Assembly (NCBI GenBank): GCA_004299705.1
Contig: SCQS01000066.1
Coordinates: forward strand, 62,001-126,000
From: Rhodanobacteraceae bacterium
GTDB lineage: Bacteria; Pseudomonadota; Gammaproteobacteria; Xanthomonadales; Rhodanobacteraceae
DNA length: 64,000 nucleotides
Reading direction: 5' to 3'
The notes below the pieces were generated by a model. It did no database searches, was not told where the DNA came from, and was given only the letters and a program-made list of their open reading frames with translations. The translations under genes were made by a program, and so were the position numbers. Positions 1 to 8,191 of the stretch are shown piece after piece. Within the stretch, counting starts at the first letter, position 1; each line of letters begins with the position of its first letter.

Positions 1-51
1 TGCCGAATAGAAAACCCAAGGCAGACCCCTGTCTAAGAGCGCCAGCGTCAC
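1..51 (-). CDS. Partial gene downstream of pilO (5' end only)
   Basis: A GTG whose GTGA overlaps the pilO stop codon opens a frame that stays open to the window edge (17 codons, beginning MTLALLDRG). The 4-base overlap copies the junction style of the rest of the operon, so a translationally coupled next gene is likely. In R64-type loci a PilQ ATPase gene follows pilO/pilP, but too little is visible here to name it. Confidence 0.5.
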   Translation of the reverse strand, partial: MTLALLDRGLPWVFYSA

Positions 52-1322
52 CGCGAAACCCGACTTACCGTCGCGGTCCACGAAAACGCCGAATTGGTAA
101 TACGTGATTCCCAATGCGTAACACGGAAACCACCAGCAGCGGCCCATTGTACGATAGCCGGGAGCACGGTGCCAACCGGCGTATTGCCTTTCATGGTTAC
201 GTTGACCTGCATCAGGTCGGGGAACCCGACTTGCTTGCCACCCTTGGTTTGCGCGAGGTTGCTGGCCTGCTCGGTGGGATCACCGCTCATGCCGTAAACG
301 TGAATCGGCGCGAGGCCTACCCAATCGGCGGGCGCCATGCCGGCGGGCGGCGGGTTGTGCAGGAACGCATCAGAAATCTCCTCGGGCGCGAAACCCAGCG
401 GCAGTTGGACGCGAATGGCCTTGCCTTGCGTGTCAATCTGCACCGCGGACGCGCCGAAACGCTCCACGAACGGCGTGACCGCCATCGGACCGCCGCGCTC
501 GCGTGCGTAGGTACCGGTGCACGAGGCAGGCTGGCACTCGATCTGCTGCAGAACCCAACCGGTGTAGTTGACCGGCAGCATCGCGTGCACCTTGGCGAGT
601 GCGGCCAGCGCCCACGTGGGATCGGCCGGATAGGACGCGAGCGAACTGCGCGCCCCTGACTCGTAGGCCTGGATGGCCTGCTGGCGCTGCTCGGCCGTAA
701 GGATCTTGTGCTGTGCCGCGAGCTTGTGCGCGTGGTACACGTGATACCCAATGACACCCGCGACCACAACGACCGCAACTTCCGCCACGAGCAGCATGTG
801 CGACTTGTCGGAAGAGCTGACCAGCAGAACGGGATGCTTGGCCTTGACGAGGGCCGCGACGGGATCGAACGGTTGCGCGCCGCCCGGGATTGACACGCCT
901 TCGGCAGCGTAGGTGCTGTCGGCGTCGAGGTTGAGCAGCGCGCGATACTGCGCGACCGCGTCCAGCACCACATCGGACTTGTCGATGACATCCGTGCCGG
1001 GCGCAACGAGGCCGCCCTGCACGACGCAGAACCAAAGCTGCCCCTCGTCCACCTCCGCGACGTACACGCCATCGGTGTGCAGGCCAGCGAGGGTCGCGGC
1101 GTAGCTGTACACCTTGCCCTTTGCTGCCTTGGGCACGATGCCGCTCCCAAGCGCGTAGCGTCCCTTGGCGCGCGTCACGCAGTGGTAGAACGGCTGGCTC
1201 ATCGTCGGGTCCAGCGCTTTCCGCTGACCCGCAATGACTTGCTTGCTCGGCTTGCGCGCCCGGCTCTCCGACCAGGTCAGCCCAAACGCATATTGACGCT
1301 TGCCAATCGGTTCGACGCGCAC
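48..1322 (-). CDS. pilO: Type IVb pilus accessory protein PilO
   Basis: 424-residue protein that matches the R64-type PilO (pilin accessory) pattern: an N-terminal domain starting with a short strand and an RKPSK stretch, an actin-like-looking module rich in G and V (residues ~60-130), one membrane segment at about 180-200 (AEVAVVVVAGVIGY), and a periplasmic C-terminal part. PilO is part of the inner-membrane platform of type IVb thin pili. The start is a GTG three bases after the pilP stop; the preceding GGTGA is a weak Shine-Dalgarno. Last complete pil gene in the window; order here is pilN-pilP-pilO rather than the R64 order N-O-P. Confidence 0.8.
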   Translation of the reverse strand: MRVEPIGKRQYAFGLTWSESRARKPSKQVIAGQRKALDPTMSQPFYHCVTRAKGRYALGSGIVPKAAKGKVYSYAATLAGLHTDGVYVAEVDEGQLWFCVVQGGLVAPGTDVIDKSDVVLDAVAQYRALLNLDADSTYAAEGVSIPGGAQPFDPVAALVKAKHPVLLVSSSDKSHMLLVAEVAVVVVAGVIGYHVYHAHKLAAQHKILTAEQRQQAIQAYESGARSSLASYPADPTWALAALAKVHAMLPVNYTGWVLQQIECQPASCTGTYARERGGPMAVTPFVERFGASAVQIDTQGKAIRVQLPLGFAPEEISDAFLHNPPPAGMAPADWVGLAPIHVYGMSGDPTEQASNLAQTKGGKQVGFPDLMQVNVTMKGNTPVGTVLPAIVQWAAAGGFRVTHWESRITNSAFSWTATVSRVSR

Positions 1323-1325
1323 GGC

Positions 1326-1964
1326 TTATTCACCCAGCAGCAGGGTGCGGTGGGCGCGACCGCGCGCGAGGATGACCGTCGCCGACGTGATCCCGGCAAC
1401 ACGCCACCCGGAAGGCAGGGTGGACCCCAGCCCGACCTTGTAATTCGCGCCGTTCTCGCTGATGACCGCGCGCGAGGACTCGCCGATGCGCACCACGCCG
1501 ATCAGGTGGGTGCTCTCGACGGGCTTGGCCGGCGCCGCGGGGCGGACGGGAATCTTGATCGAGGCGACCGGGGACGATGAGATCGGCGACGGCGGCACGG
1601 GCAAGGACACGGACTGTGGCGCAGCCGAAGATGGGTCGGCATCGCCATTGATCTTCTTCTGCAGGTCGGAAATCTTCGCCTTGAGCTCGAGGATCTGGAC
1701 CTGCTCGCTGAGACGCGCGCGCTCTGACATGTAGCCGGTATCGGCGAGTGGAAGCGTCGTCGCGGGCGTGTTCTGCGTTTCCGCGGAGGGTTTGGCGCCA
1801 GCGGATGGAGCCGACGCCACCGCAGCGCTCGAGGGTGCCGCGTGGCCCGGATTCCAGCCGGGCGGCGGCTGCGCAACGTGTGGCGCGGGCGGATCCGCGA
1901 GTGCGGCAACCGGCAGCGCGAACAACGCAGCAGCAATCAGAACTGAGAGGGCAGAACCGCGCAT
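1326..1964 (-). CDS. pilP: Type IV pilus biogenesis protein PilP
   Basis: 212-residue exported protein with a signal peptide (residues 1-23, ending ALA), a proline/alanine-rich linker, a short coiled-coil stretch (RLSEQVQILELKAKI, ~80-105) and a compact C-terminal domain ending in a run of strands (GVVRIGESSRAVI, LPSGWRVAGI). This layout matches R64-type PilP, a periplasmic protein that links the inner-membrane platform to the secretin. I place the start at the ATG before RGSALSVL, because it gives the signal peptide and has GGAG ten bases upstream; longer in-frame starts would run into pilN. Seven bases separate it from the pilN stop. Confidence 0.85.
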   Translation of the reverse strand: MRGSALSVLIAAALFALPVAALADPPAPHVAQPPPGWNPGHAAPSSAAVASAPSAGAKPSAETQNTPATTLPLADTGYMSERARLSEQVQILELKAKISDLQKKINGDADPSSAAPQSVSLPVPPSPISSSPVASIKIPVRPAAPAKPVESTHLIGVVRIGESSRAVISENGANYKVGLGSTLPSGWRVAGITSATVILARGRAHRTLLLGE

Positions 1965-1971
1965 GGTGGCA

Positions 1972-3804
1972 TCACTCCTGGACAAGCAACTGGGTCCGCG
2001 AGTCGGCATAGGCCAACCGCGGCGCAAACATGGCGGCGTCGGCGATGCGCCAGCGCCATGCCGGGGACAGTGGCGCGGCGATGCTCGCCGTACCGCCATC
2101 CAGCGCGGCGTTCGTGACGACGGGGGTCACCACGATCACGATGGCGTCGCGCGAATGCGTCAGCGCGCGATTGCCGCCGAACAGCCACGTGTGTTCGCCG
2201 AACGGCGTCTTGGTGGTGTTCTGGTTGTGGGATTCGTCGAAGCCGGCGAGTACGAGCGTTTGCCCGGACCGCAGCCACGCGCGCTGGATCGTCTGGCGCG
2301 CACTCACGTCCGGCACCTGGATCTCGTTGCCGCCGCTCGAGATCGTGTTGAGCGATTCCAGAGTCGAATCGGACAGCGTCAGTTGCAGCAGCACGTGTTG
2401 GCCGTCAGCCTGCACGCTCGGCAACACCTGCATCGTCAGGCCGGTTTCCACGCTGCCGGGCGTCAGGGTCGCGCCTGCGCCCACGACGCCCTGCTGTCCA
2501 CCGGACACGCCATTGGTGTACATCGAGGTCGCTTCGGCCAAATAGGACTGGTCGTTGACGTTCTTGATGGTGCTCGGCTGGTTGTTCGTGGTGAAGATGA
2601 CCTGGTGCGTCTCCACAGTCGCGTGGCCAAGCGTCGAGAGCGCCTGCACCATGAGGTTGGAGCCGGCGAACAGGTTGGCGACGGTACCCGCTTTGTTCGC
2701 GTACTTCGGCGCGTTGAACACCATGCTGGTCGAACCGGAAATCGGAATCGGCGTGGTGGCGATCGTGGCGCCGACGTCGTTCGCCAGCCGTCCCAGCGCG
2801 TTGTACATCACGCCCCAGTCGATGCCGCGGTTGTCGCCGTCGTTGACGCTCACACGGTAGATGGTCACGTTGACCTGCACGCCGAGTTGCAGGCGCGCGT
2901 TGACCTGCTTGATGTACTGCGCCACCTGGTCGACGCGGTCGAAGCGATCGCGAACCACCAGCGTGCCGGTGGCTTCGGAAAGCGTGACGTTGCCGTCCTT
3001 GGAAAGCATCGTCTTCACCGCGGCTCCGACCGTCTTCCACACCTCGAGGTCGCCCTTGTAGGCCGTGTTGGCCGACGCGCCGGCAACCGTCGTCGACGAG
3101 CCCTGCTGGCCCTGCACCGTGCGGCCGTTCGAGCCGCCGACGCCGGCATCCGATGTCGAGTTGCCGGGCGTGGTCGCCAAGGTGAACACCTTGGTCTCGT
3201 AGCGGAACATGCGCACCGTGTTGGTGGGAGCGTCATAGCTCCACGCGGCATCCAGCTTCGCCGCGATCGCATCGAGCAAACCCTTGAGGTTGCCGTTGTA
3301 GCTGAGGCTCGGGGCAAAAGCCGGTGCGGCAGCACCTGCTTCGGCGCCAGCGCTTCCGCTCGCATCGCCGATGATCGACGGCGGCAGGTCCAGCGTGGAA
3401 TCCTGGTGCGCGGGAGCGGCAGGCGCCGCGCCGACGCCGGGAAGGCTCGACAGCACGCCGGGCGCCGCGGTGACAGTGACGCCGGTCATATCGGACACGG
3501 TGTGCAGCATCGCGCCAACGGTTTCGCTCGGCTGGAAGTTGACGTCCACCGACTCATCGAACACAGGCGGATAACCAGTCGAGTGCGTGATCGGCACGAT
3601 CGACACGTAGGGCACGTCGAGGACCGCGGGGCCGTGGTCCTTGTGCGGGGTGCGGTCAATCATGTCGAGCGAGGGCCTGGCTGCAGCCGCCGCGCGGGAA
3701 TAGCCGGACTCCACCGAGTTGTGGACCTGCGTCATGGCGGTGCATCCGGTCAGGGATGCAACCGCGGCCGTCGCGACAGCCAACGCCAGAGTACGAATAC
3801 GCAT
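1972..3804 (-). CDS. pilN: PilN lipoprotein secretin of the type IVb pilus
   Basis: 610-residue outer-membrane secretin. The N-terminus is a lipoprotein signal with lipobox LTGC (Cys21). A periplasmic N-domain region follows (VTVTAAPGVL; LKGLLDAIAAKLDAAWSYD), then the conserved C-terminal secretin beta-domain (VQVNVTIYRVS, LTMQVLPSVQ, ARQTIQRAWLRSGQTLVLAGF). It forms the pore through which the thin pilus passes. The start is the ATG overlapping the upstream stop (TGATG) with AGGAG seven bases before it. Neighbours pilP and pilO belong to the same machine. Confidence 0.92.
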   Translation of the reverse strand: MRIRTLALAVATAAVASLTGCTAMTQVHNSVESGYSRAAAAARPSLDMIDRTPHKDHGPAVLDVPYVSIVPITHSTGYPPVFDESVDVNFQPSETVGAMLHTVSDMTGVTVTAAPGVLSSLPGVGAAPAAPAHQDSTLDLPPSIIGDASGSAGAEAGAAAPAFAPSLSYNGNLKGLLDAIAAKLDAAWSYDAPTNTVRMFRYETKVFTLATTPGNSTSDAGVGGSNGRTVQGQQGSSTTVAGASANTAYKGDLEVWKTVGAAVKTMLSKDGNVTLSEATGTLVVRDRFDRVDQVAQYIKQVNARLQLGVQVNVTIYRVSVNDGDNRGIDWGVMYNALGRLANDVGATIATTPIPISGSTSMVFNAPKYANKAGTVANLFAGSNLMVQALSTLGHATVETHQVIFTTNNQPSTIKNVNDQSYLAEATSMYTNGVSGGQQGVVGAGATLTPGSVETGLTMQVLPSVQADGQHVLLQLTLSDSTLESLNTISSGGNEIQVPDVSARQTIQRAWLRSGQTLVLAGFDESHNQNTTKTPFGEHTWLFGGNRALTHSRDAIVIVVTPVVTNAALDGGTASIAAPLSPAWRWRIADAAMFAPRLAYADSRTQLLVQE

Positions 3805-4619
3805 CAGTGCCACTCCTGTTGTGGGTCGGCCGCGGTTGAACCGGTGAGGCACGCGGCCGTGCTCGGCACCATCACAACCACGTGGTTGGGCTTGGCGAAG
3901 CACGGGGCTTCGCCCAACATGCCGCCCTGCACCTTGTAGGCGTTGACGACGTAGGTCACGCCGCTGATGACATCGTCACTGCCCGGGATCGGGAATGGCG
4001 CATCCAGCATGTAGTCATCGGGGATGTTCCACTTGAGCGTCCAGCCTTCGTGCGTGACGTACCGCGCGAGCGCCTTGGAGAGCAGCATGTGCGCGGGCAA
4101 GGTGTAGCTCGCCGGAACCGGGTCCACCTTCGGATAGGCGGGGGCCGGCGCGGCAGCGGGCGCGACGCCCTTCCCGCTCGGGAACGTCTCGGCGGGAATC
4201 CTGGGCATGCTGCTGTTGCCGGCTACAGGCGCGTGCGACGCGGCGAGCGCGACCGGCGGCGCCGGCGGCGGTGCGATGCGCGTTGCAGTGACGTGGACCA
4301 CGCACGCGCTGGTGTCTTGGGTCGACGCGACCGCGTAGGTGTCGTTGCTGGCACTGTCCAGCACCGCGGCCAGCACCTTGTCGGTCGGACCGCCGACGTT
4401 CTTCATGGACACGCGCATGGTGCTCGCTTGCGGCGAGGTCTCGGCCTTCCACGCGGTACCGGCGAGCAGCATGTCGGCAGCCTGGGCCAGGGTGCCATTC
4501 GCGAGACTTACCCCACCGACGCGGTAGACCGACAGTGGAGGGCAGTTGGCAAGCACGGGGCCTGCGGTGGTGACCGCGGCGATCGCGACCGTCAATGCCA
4601 GGATGCGGGAACGCTTCAT
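3804..4619 (-). CDS. PilL/TcpQ-like periplasmic pilus protein
   Basis: 271-residue exported protein: signal peptide at 1-24, a middle region rich in A and P, and a C-terminal ~100-residue domain (LPAHMLLSKALARYVTHEG; VVNAYKVQGGML; HVVVMVPST) of the TcpQ/PilL C-terminal type. Such domains stabilise or pilot pilus secretins. It sits immediately before the secretin, sharing one base (TGATG). The start is the ATG that overlaps the previous gene (ATGA) and yields the signal peptide. Family assignment rests on the C-terminal pattern and context. Confidence 0.7.
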   Translation of the reverse strand: MKRSRILALTVAIAAVTTAGPVLANCPPLSVYRVGGVSLANGTLAQAADMLLAGTAWKAETSPQASTMRVSMKNVGGPTDKVLAAVLDSASNDTYAVASTQDTSACVVHVTATRIAPPPAPPVALAASHAPVAGNSSMPRIPAETFPSGKGVAPAAAPAPAYPKVDPVPASYTLPAHMLLSKALARYVTHEGWTLKWNIPDDYMLDAPFPIPGSDDVISGVTYVVNAYKVQGGMLGEAPCFAKPNHVVVMVPSTAACLTGSTAADPQQEWH

Positions 4620-5371
4620 TTCAAAACCTCCACTTGGACCTTGCCGGACGGCGCGCCCGTGTACTGGACGCGACACGCGAGTCGCATCGACATGCAGGAC
4701 TGCATGGTCGAGTCAGCAGCTTTGGCACCGGCGACCGTGCCATCGGCAACGATCTGCACGATGCCTCCGCGCATGTTGGGATTGAGCAGCCCCGCGCCCT
4801 CGCCTATCGGCGCGGTTTGCGCGTTGCTGCCGGAAAAGGCCGACGCCGCGACAGGCAGGGGGTTCGATCCTGGGGAGGAGATCGTTCCTGTCACGGCATC
4901 GGGGTTCGAATCAAGGGTCACCGCCCCCGTCGTCGCGGAGGGTCCACCTGTGCCAGCGGGCGCTTGCATCGGCGGGGGCGGTGGTGAACTGGGATCCAGC
5001 GCGTTCACGGGCGTGGTCACGCTCGCGACTGGTGCGGTGACAGGCTGGGCGGCGCCGGCGGATGCCACGTAGGCGGTCCACTGGCCGTAGTGCAGCACCA
5101 CGTAGCTCTCGAGCGGCAGGACGATGTACGGCCCGAAGATCCGGTACGGCAGCACCTGCCCGGACTGGCTCATGGGTGCCGGGACCTGATGGATGTTCTG
5201 CAGTTGCAGGTACAGCGCCCCATTGACGCTGAACGCCTGCACCGGAGCCGCCTGCGCATCGCCGGTGACGCGGTAGTTGCTGTCCACGCCGGGCGTGTTG
5301 GCGGCCATGGAAGGGGCTGCCACGGCGGCGCACAGCGCCACCGCCAGCAGGGCTGGAAAATATCGAATCAT
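4616..5371 (-). CDS. Exported protein between virB10 and pil genes, unknown function
   Basis: 251-residue protein with a signal peptide (1-23, ending SMA) and a compact first domain (YRVTGDAQAAP, then LYLQLQNIHQVP, YRIFGPYIVLPL, VVLHYGQWTAYV). The alternation of a strand, a proline and a 'YRI-GPYIVL' stretch recalls the C-terminal fold of VirB9/TraK-like proteins, but this is a weak resemblance. A proline-rich linker precedes a short C-terminal domain with two cysteines (QSCMSMRLACRV). It overlaps both neighbours by four bases (ATGA), so it is coupled between the T4SS core and the pilus secretin. It could adapt one to the other; that is inference. Confidence 0.7.
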   Translation of the reverse strand: MIRYFPALLAVALCAAVAAPSMAANTPGVDSNYRVTGDAQAAPVQAFSVNGALYLQLQNIHQVPAPMSQSGQVLPYRIFGPYIVLPLESYVVLHYGQWTAYVASAGAAQPVTAPVASVTTPVNALDPSSPPPPPMQAPAGTGGPSATTGAVTLDSNPDAVTGTISSPGSNPLPVAASAFSGSNAQTAPIGEGAGLLNPNMRGGIVQIVADGTVAGAKAADSTMQSCMSMRLACRVQYTGAPSGKVQVEVLK

Positions 5372-6630
5372 GATTGAGGGCTCCCGTTCTCCCAGACACC
5401 GGCCTGCGGCTCGGTCGTGTTGACCGGCTCGTTACCGGCGCGCGCGGCCCGCTCGGGCGGCGGAATGACGATGTCTTTCTGGGTCAGCAGCTTGAACGGC
5501 GTGCCGGCCTCGATGATGAAATAAGGCTGTGCGGTGCCGTAGCGGCTCATCACTTCCTGATTCACCTGCGGCGCCATCTGTTCGGCGACGGACGGCGACT
5601 GCATGCCGAACGGTGACTGCTGGTTGCGCTGCTGACCTTTATTGCCCCAGCGGTCCACCGCCGTGCCGATCAGCGCCACGACCAGCGAAGGGCCGAGCGC
5701 GCGCAGGATGTTCGAGTGGTACTTGCCTTGGATGCCGGAAGCACCCGAGTAATCGGTGGATTGCGTCGGGCCGATGTCGACCGCACGCCCGTCCGGGAGC
5801 TCCATGCGCCGGAACACCACGGAAATGGCATGGCTGCCGGCGGCAACCGCCTGGCTGTAGGAACCGATCAGGCGCGTGCCCTTCGGCACCAGCAACTGCG
5901 ATTGGTTGATGCTGTCGTAGACGTCCTGCGTGACCGTCGCGATGACGTTCCCGGCGTTGCGCGTGTCGACCTTCGTGTCGAGAACCGCGCGGATCAGAGT
6001 CCCCTGCTCGAGGATGCGATCGGCGGGCGCGCGCATCGGCTTGACGGCCGGATACGTCCCTTCGGAGGTCGCAGCCGAAACAGGTTCCACGCCGGTGGCT
6101 TCCTGTGCACCGTGCCCAGCCATGCTTGACGTGGACTTCGGGTAGTCCTCGTACGAGCCATCATGATTGCTCACCAGACGATTCGGGCCGAGCTCGAGCG
6201 GACTGTGGCCGGGTTCGCCTGCGTTGGCGAACGCATCGCCTGATGTCGGCTTCTGCGATGCCTTGAAGGCTGCATCGAGCTGCGACAACGTCGCAGGATT
6301 CAACGGTGGCAGTCCGTTGGTCGAAGCTGATGCGGGCTTCTCTGGACTGTTTTGGCCGGTGATCGGCTGGTTGTACAGCGAGCTGGTGCTGAACTGCGGC
6401 TGCGGAGCATTCTGGTCGATGACCTGCTTGGCCGCGGACTCACTTCCTGCCTGCAGTTTCGCAACCGCTTCCTGTTTCGCCGCAGCCTGCGCCTGCGCCT
6501 GCTTCGCCGCGGGGTTCTCGTGCATCAGCGCGGCCAGCAAGGCAACCAGGATCACCACCCCGACGCCCGCCACAATGTAGAGGGCCATCTTGCGGTTGAT
6601 CGGCGGCTTCGGGGTGGAACCCTGGCTCAC
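5368..6630 (-). CDS. virB10: VirB10/TrbI-like T4SS core protein
   Basis: 420-residue inner-to-outer-membrane spanning core subunit. A short cytoplasmic tail is followed by one membrane helix (MALYIVAGVGVVILVALLAAL), a long A/Q/P-rich periplasmic linker, and the conserved TrbI/VirB10 beta-barrel domain (LEQGTLIRAVLDTKVDTRN, VPKGTRLIGSY, RRMELPDGRAVDIG, RALGPSLVVALIGT). I start it at GTG, which overlaps the virB9 stop as GTGA and has GAGG seven bases upstream; a second GTG two codons earlier is possible. It should join VirB9 and VirB8 in the transfer channel. Confidence 0.93.
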   Translation of the reverse strand: MSQGSTPKPPINRKMALYIVAGVGVVILVALLAALMHENPAAKQAQAQAAAKQEAVAKLQAGSESAAKQVIDQNAPQPQFSTSSLYNQPITGQNSPEKPASASTNGLPPLNPATLSQLDAAFKASQKPTSGDAFANAGEPGHSPLELGPNRLVSNHDGSYEDYPKSTSSMAGHGAQEATGVEPVSAATSEGTYPAVKPMRAPADRILEQGTLIRAVLDTKVDTRNAGNVIATVTQDVYDSINQSQLLVPKGTRLIGSYSQAVAAGSHAISVVFRRMELPDGRAVDIGPTQSTDYSGASGIQGKYHSNILRALGPSLVVALIGTAVDRWGNKGQQRNQQSPFGMQSPSVAEQMAPQVNQEVMSRYGTAQPYFIIEAGTPFKLLTQKDIVIPPPERAARAGNEPVNTTEPQAGVWENGSPQS

Positions 6631-7472
6631 TTCAAGCACCTCGCTGGATCGCAACCGCGCTTGATCGTGACCTTCTCGCCGTTGAGGCGAAGAACCAGCT
6701 CGTTGGCCACGCGTGGAACCACGACGTAGCCATCGACGACGGAGTAATCCATCACGTCGAGCTGGCGATCGGTGATCGCGAAGATCGCCGGCAAGTCCTG
6801 CGACTTGCTCGGAAAGCGCAACCACGTACGCACGCCATCGTCGAACACCGCTGACGGGCGGAACGCGGCGTTGCCGTCGATGCGGTAGTCGAAATACATC
6901 GAGCCGGGATTGAGCGTGAGCGGATCACCACCTGCCGTGGTGGGCTGCGAGCCGTGGCCGGCACCATTCTCCGGGCTCCAGTACACGCCAGTGCCGCCCT
7001 GATTCACGGTCGGAAGCACCCATGTCACTCGCTGGAACCACGTCTGGTCGGGCGGCACGGAGACCAGCGTCAACTGGTAGCTGCGCGCGCTCGTCACCAG
7101 CAGGGCGGTGTTGTAGAGGCCCGCCTGTGCCGGCTTGATGAGGACGCGCCGGTGGTCACCAGTCACATGGAAGCTCCAGTCTGTCGCGTTCGAGAGGTAG
7201 AACCCCTCGATCGACTCGCCATTCGGAACCTCGATGTCGGTGTTGACGCCGCTAAGGGAGCGCACAACGAACGAGCGCGATGGTGTCCAGGTGTAGGTCA
7301 CCATGCGACTGCTGTTGATGACCGGTGCAACGTCGAGATCGGGGGCGATCTGGGCCTGGACCGGGGGAAGCGCCGGATGGGCGGAGTGTGGATGCGCGGC
7401 CTGGACCGGCAGGCAGGCAAAGCCCGCGAGCGCGGCCACAAGAGCGCAACAGGCTGTCCTACTGTTGCTCAT
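6627..7472 (-). CDS. virB9: VirB9/TrbG-like T4SS core protein
   Basis: 281-residue periplasmic/outer-membrane subunit with a signal peptide (1-25, ending VQA). The N-terminal domain has the family pattern (MVTYTWTPSRSFVVRS, then EVPNGESIEGF, TDWSFHVTGDHRRVLIKPAQ, and a YQLTLVSV strand). The C-terminal domain (FRPSAVFDDGVRTWLRFP, LPAIFAI, VVDGYVVVPRVANELVLRL) contacts VirB10. The start overlaps virB8 by 14 bases. No separate VirB7 lipoprotein gene is visible next to it. Confidence 0.93.
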   Translation of the reverse strand: MSNSRTACCALVAALAGFACLPVQAAHPHSAHPALPPVQAQIAPDLDVAPVINSSRMVTYTWTPSRSFVVRSLSGVNTDIEVPNGESIEGFYLSNATDWSFHVTGDHRRVLIKPAQAGLYNTALLVTSARSYQLTLVSVPPDQTWFQRVTWVLPTVNQGGTGVYWSPENGAGHGSQPTTAGGDPLTLNPGSMYFDYRIDGNAAFRPSAVFDDGVRTWLRFPSKSQDLPAIFAITDRQLDVMDYSVVDGYVVVPRVANELVLRLNGEKVTIKRGCDPARCLK

Positions 7473-8127
7473 TGGTGACCTCGAAGTGCGTGATCCAGAG
7501 CCCGACCGGGTTCCGATAGACCTCCGCATCCGTTGTTGGTGGAAGGATAGCGAAATTCACGGTTACGAGCAAATGTTTCACGTTATTGGTGGATGAAGTC
7601 AAAGCAACACGGATTGCAGCCGAGTCGTCATTGATGAAACCGATCGCCAAAATTGTAGGATATACGGTTACGTCTGGCGACTGTTTCAACTGCTCGAGCG
7701 GCTTGTACTGGCCGAACTCAAACTGCTTCCACTGGCCAAGCGCCGCGCCACGCAGGAACGCATAGCTGTTGGGCAGACCCTGGGTGCGCGTGTTGCCATC
7801 GACCGTGAGCAGGTTCGTCACCCACTGGTTGAGGAAGTAACGTTTGCTGGCGTCGCTCGGCGTGAAGCGCGTGGCGACCTCATTGGTGGCGCTGACTGCA
7901 CCGCTCTGTGGATTGACGGTTACGAAATACGGGATGCGCTCGTGCAGTGGCAGCATGCGCATCAGGGCAATAGACATGGCGCCGAGCGCCACGGCCAGCA
8001 CGATGATGACCGACATCAGCCGGCGGTTCAGGGCGCGCGGAGCCTCGAACGCACCGAGGTACTTTTGTGCGGCGGCGGTGTTCAAGCCGGGCGGCTTGGA
8101 GTTGATGGAACGGCTGTTGGCTGACAC
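7459..8127 (-). CDS. virB8: VirB8-like T4SS inner-membrane protein
   Basis: 222 residues: cytoplasmic N-tail, one membrane helix (~38-58, MSVIIVLAVALGAMSIALM) and a periplasmic NTF2-like domain (IPYFVTVNPQSGAV, KRYFLNQWVTNLLTVDGN, VTVYPTILAIGFIND, HLLVTVNFAI, NPVGLWITHFEV). Length and layout are typical of VirB8. It assembles the channel with VirB6 and VirB10. A 64-base gap separates it from virB6, the largest gap in this part of the operon. Confidence 0.93.
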   Translation of the reverse strand: MSANSRSINSKPPGLNTAAAQKYLGAFEAPRALNRRLMSVIIVLAVALGAMSIALMRMLPLHERIPYFVTVNPQSGAVSATNEVATRFTPSDASKRYFLNQWVTNLLTVDGNTRTQGLPNSYAFLRGAALGQWKQFEFGQYKPLEQLKQSPDVTVYPTILAIGFINDDSAAIRVALTSSTNNVKHLLVTVNFAILPPTTDAEVYRNPVGLWITHFEVTNEQQ

Positions 8128-8191
8128 GTTGGTTTCCTCTGGTCACGTTGGCAGGGCGACGCGCCTGCGGTCAGGCGCGCTCCGGCCGGTC

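Noticed and set aside
1768-3939. A 723-residue open frame on the plus strand opposite pilN/pilP
   Set aside because: It is antisense to clear pilN and pilP genes, is Arg/His-rich as expected of a GC-rich shadow frame, and has no ribosome binding site or recognisable domain.
8128-8191. A missing virB7 lipoprotein in the gap between virB6 and virB8
   Set aside because: The 64-base gap has no start codon followed by a lipobox.
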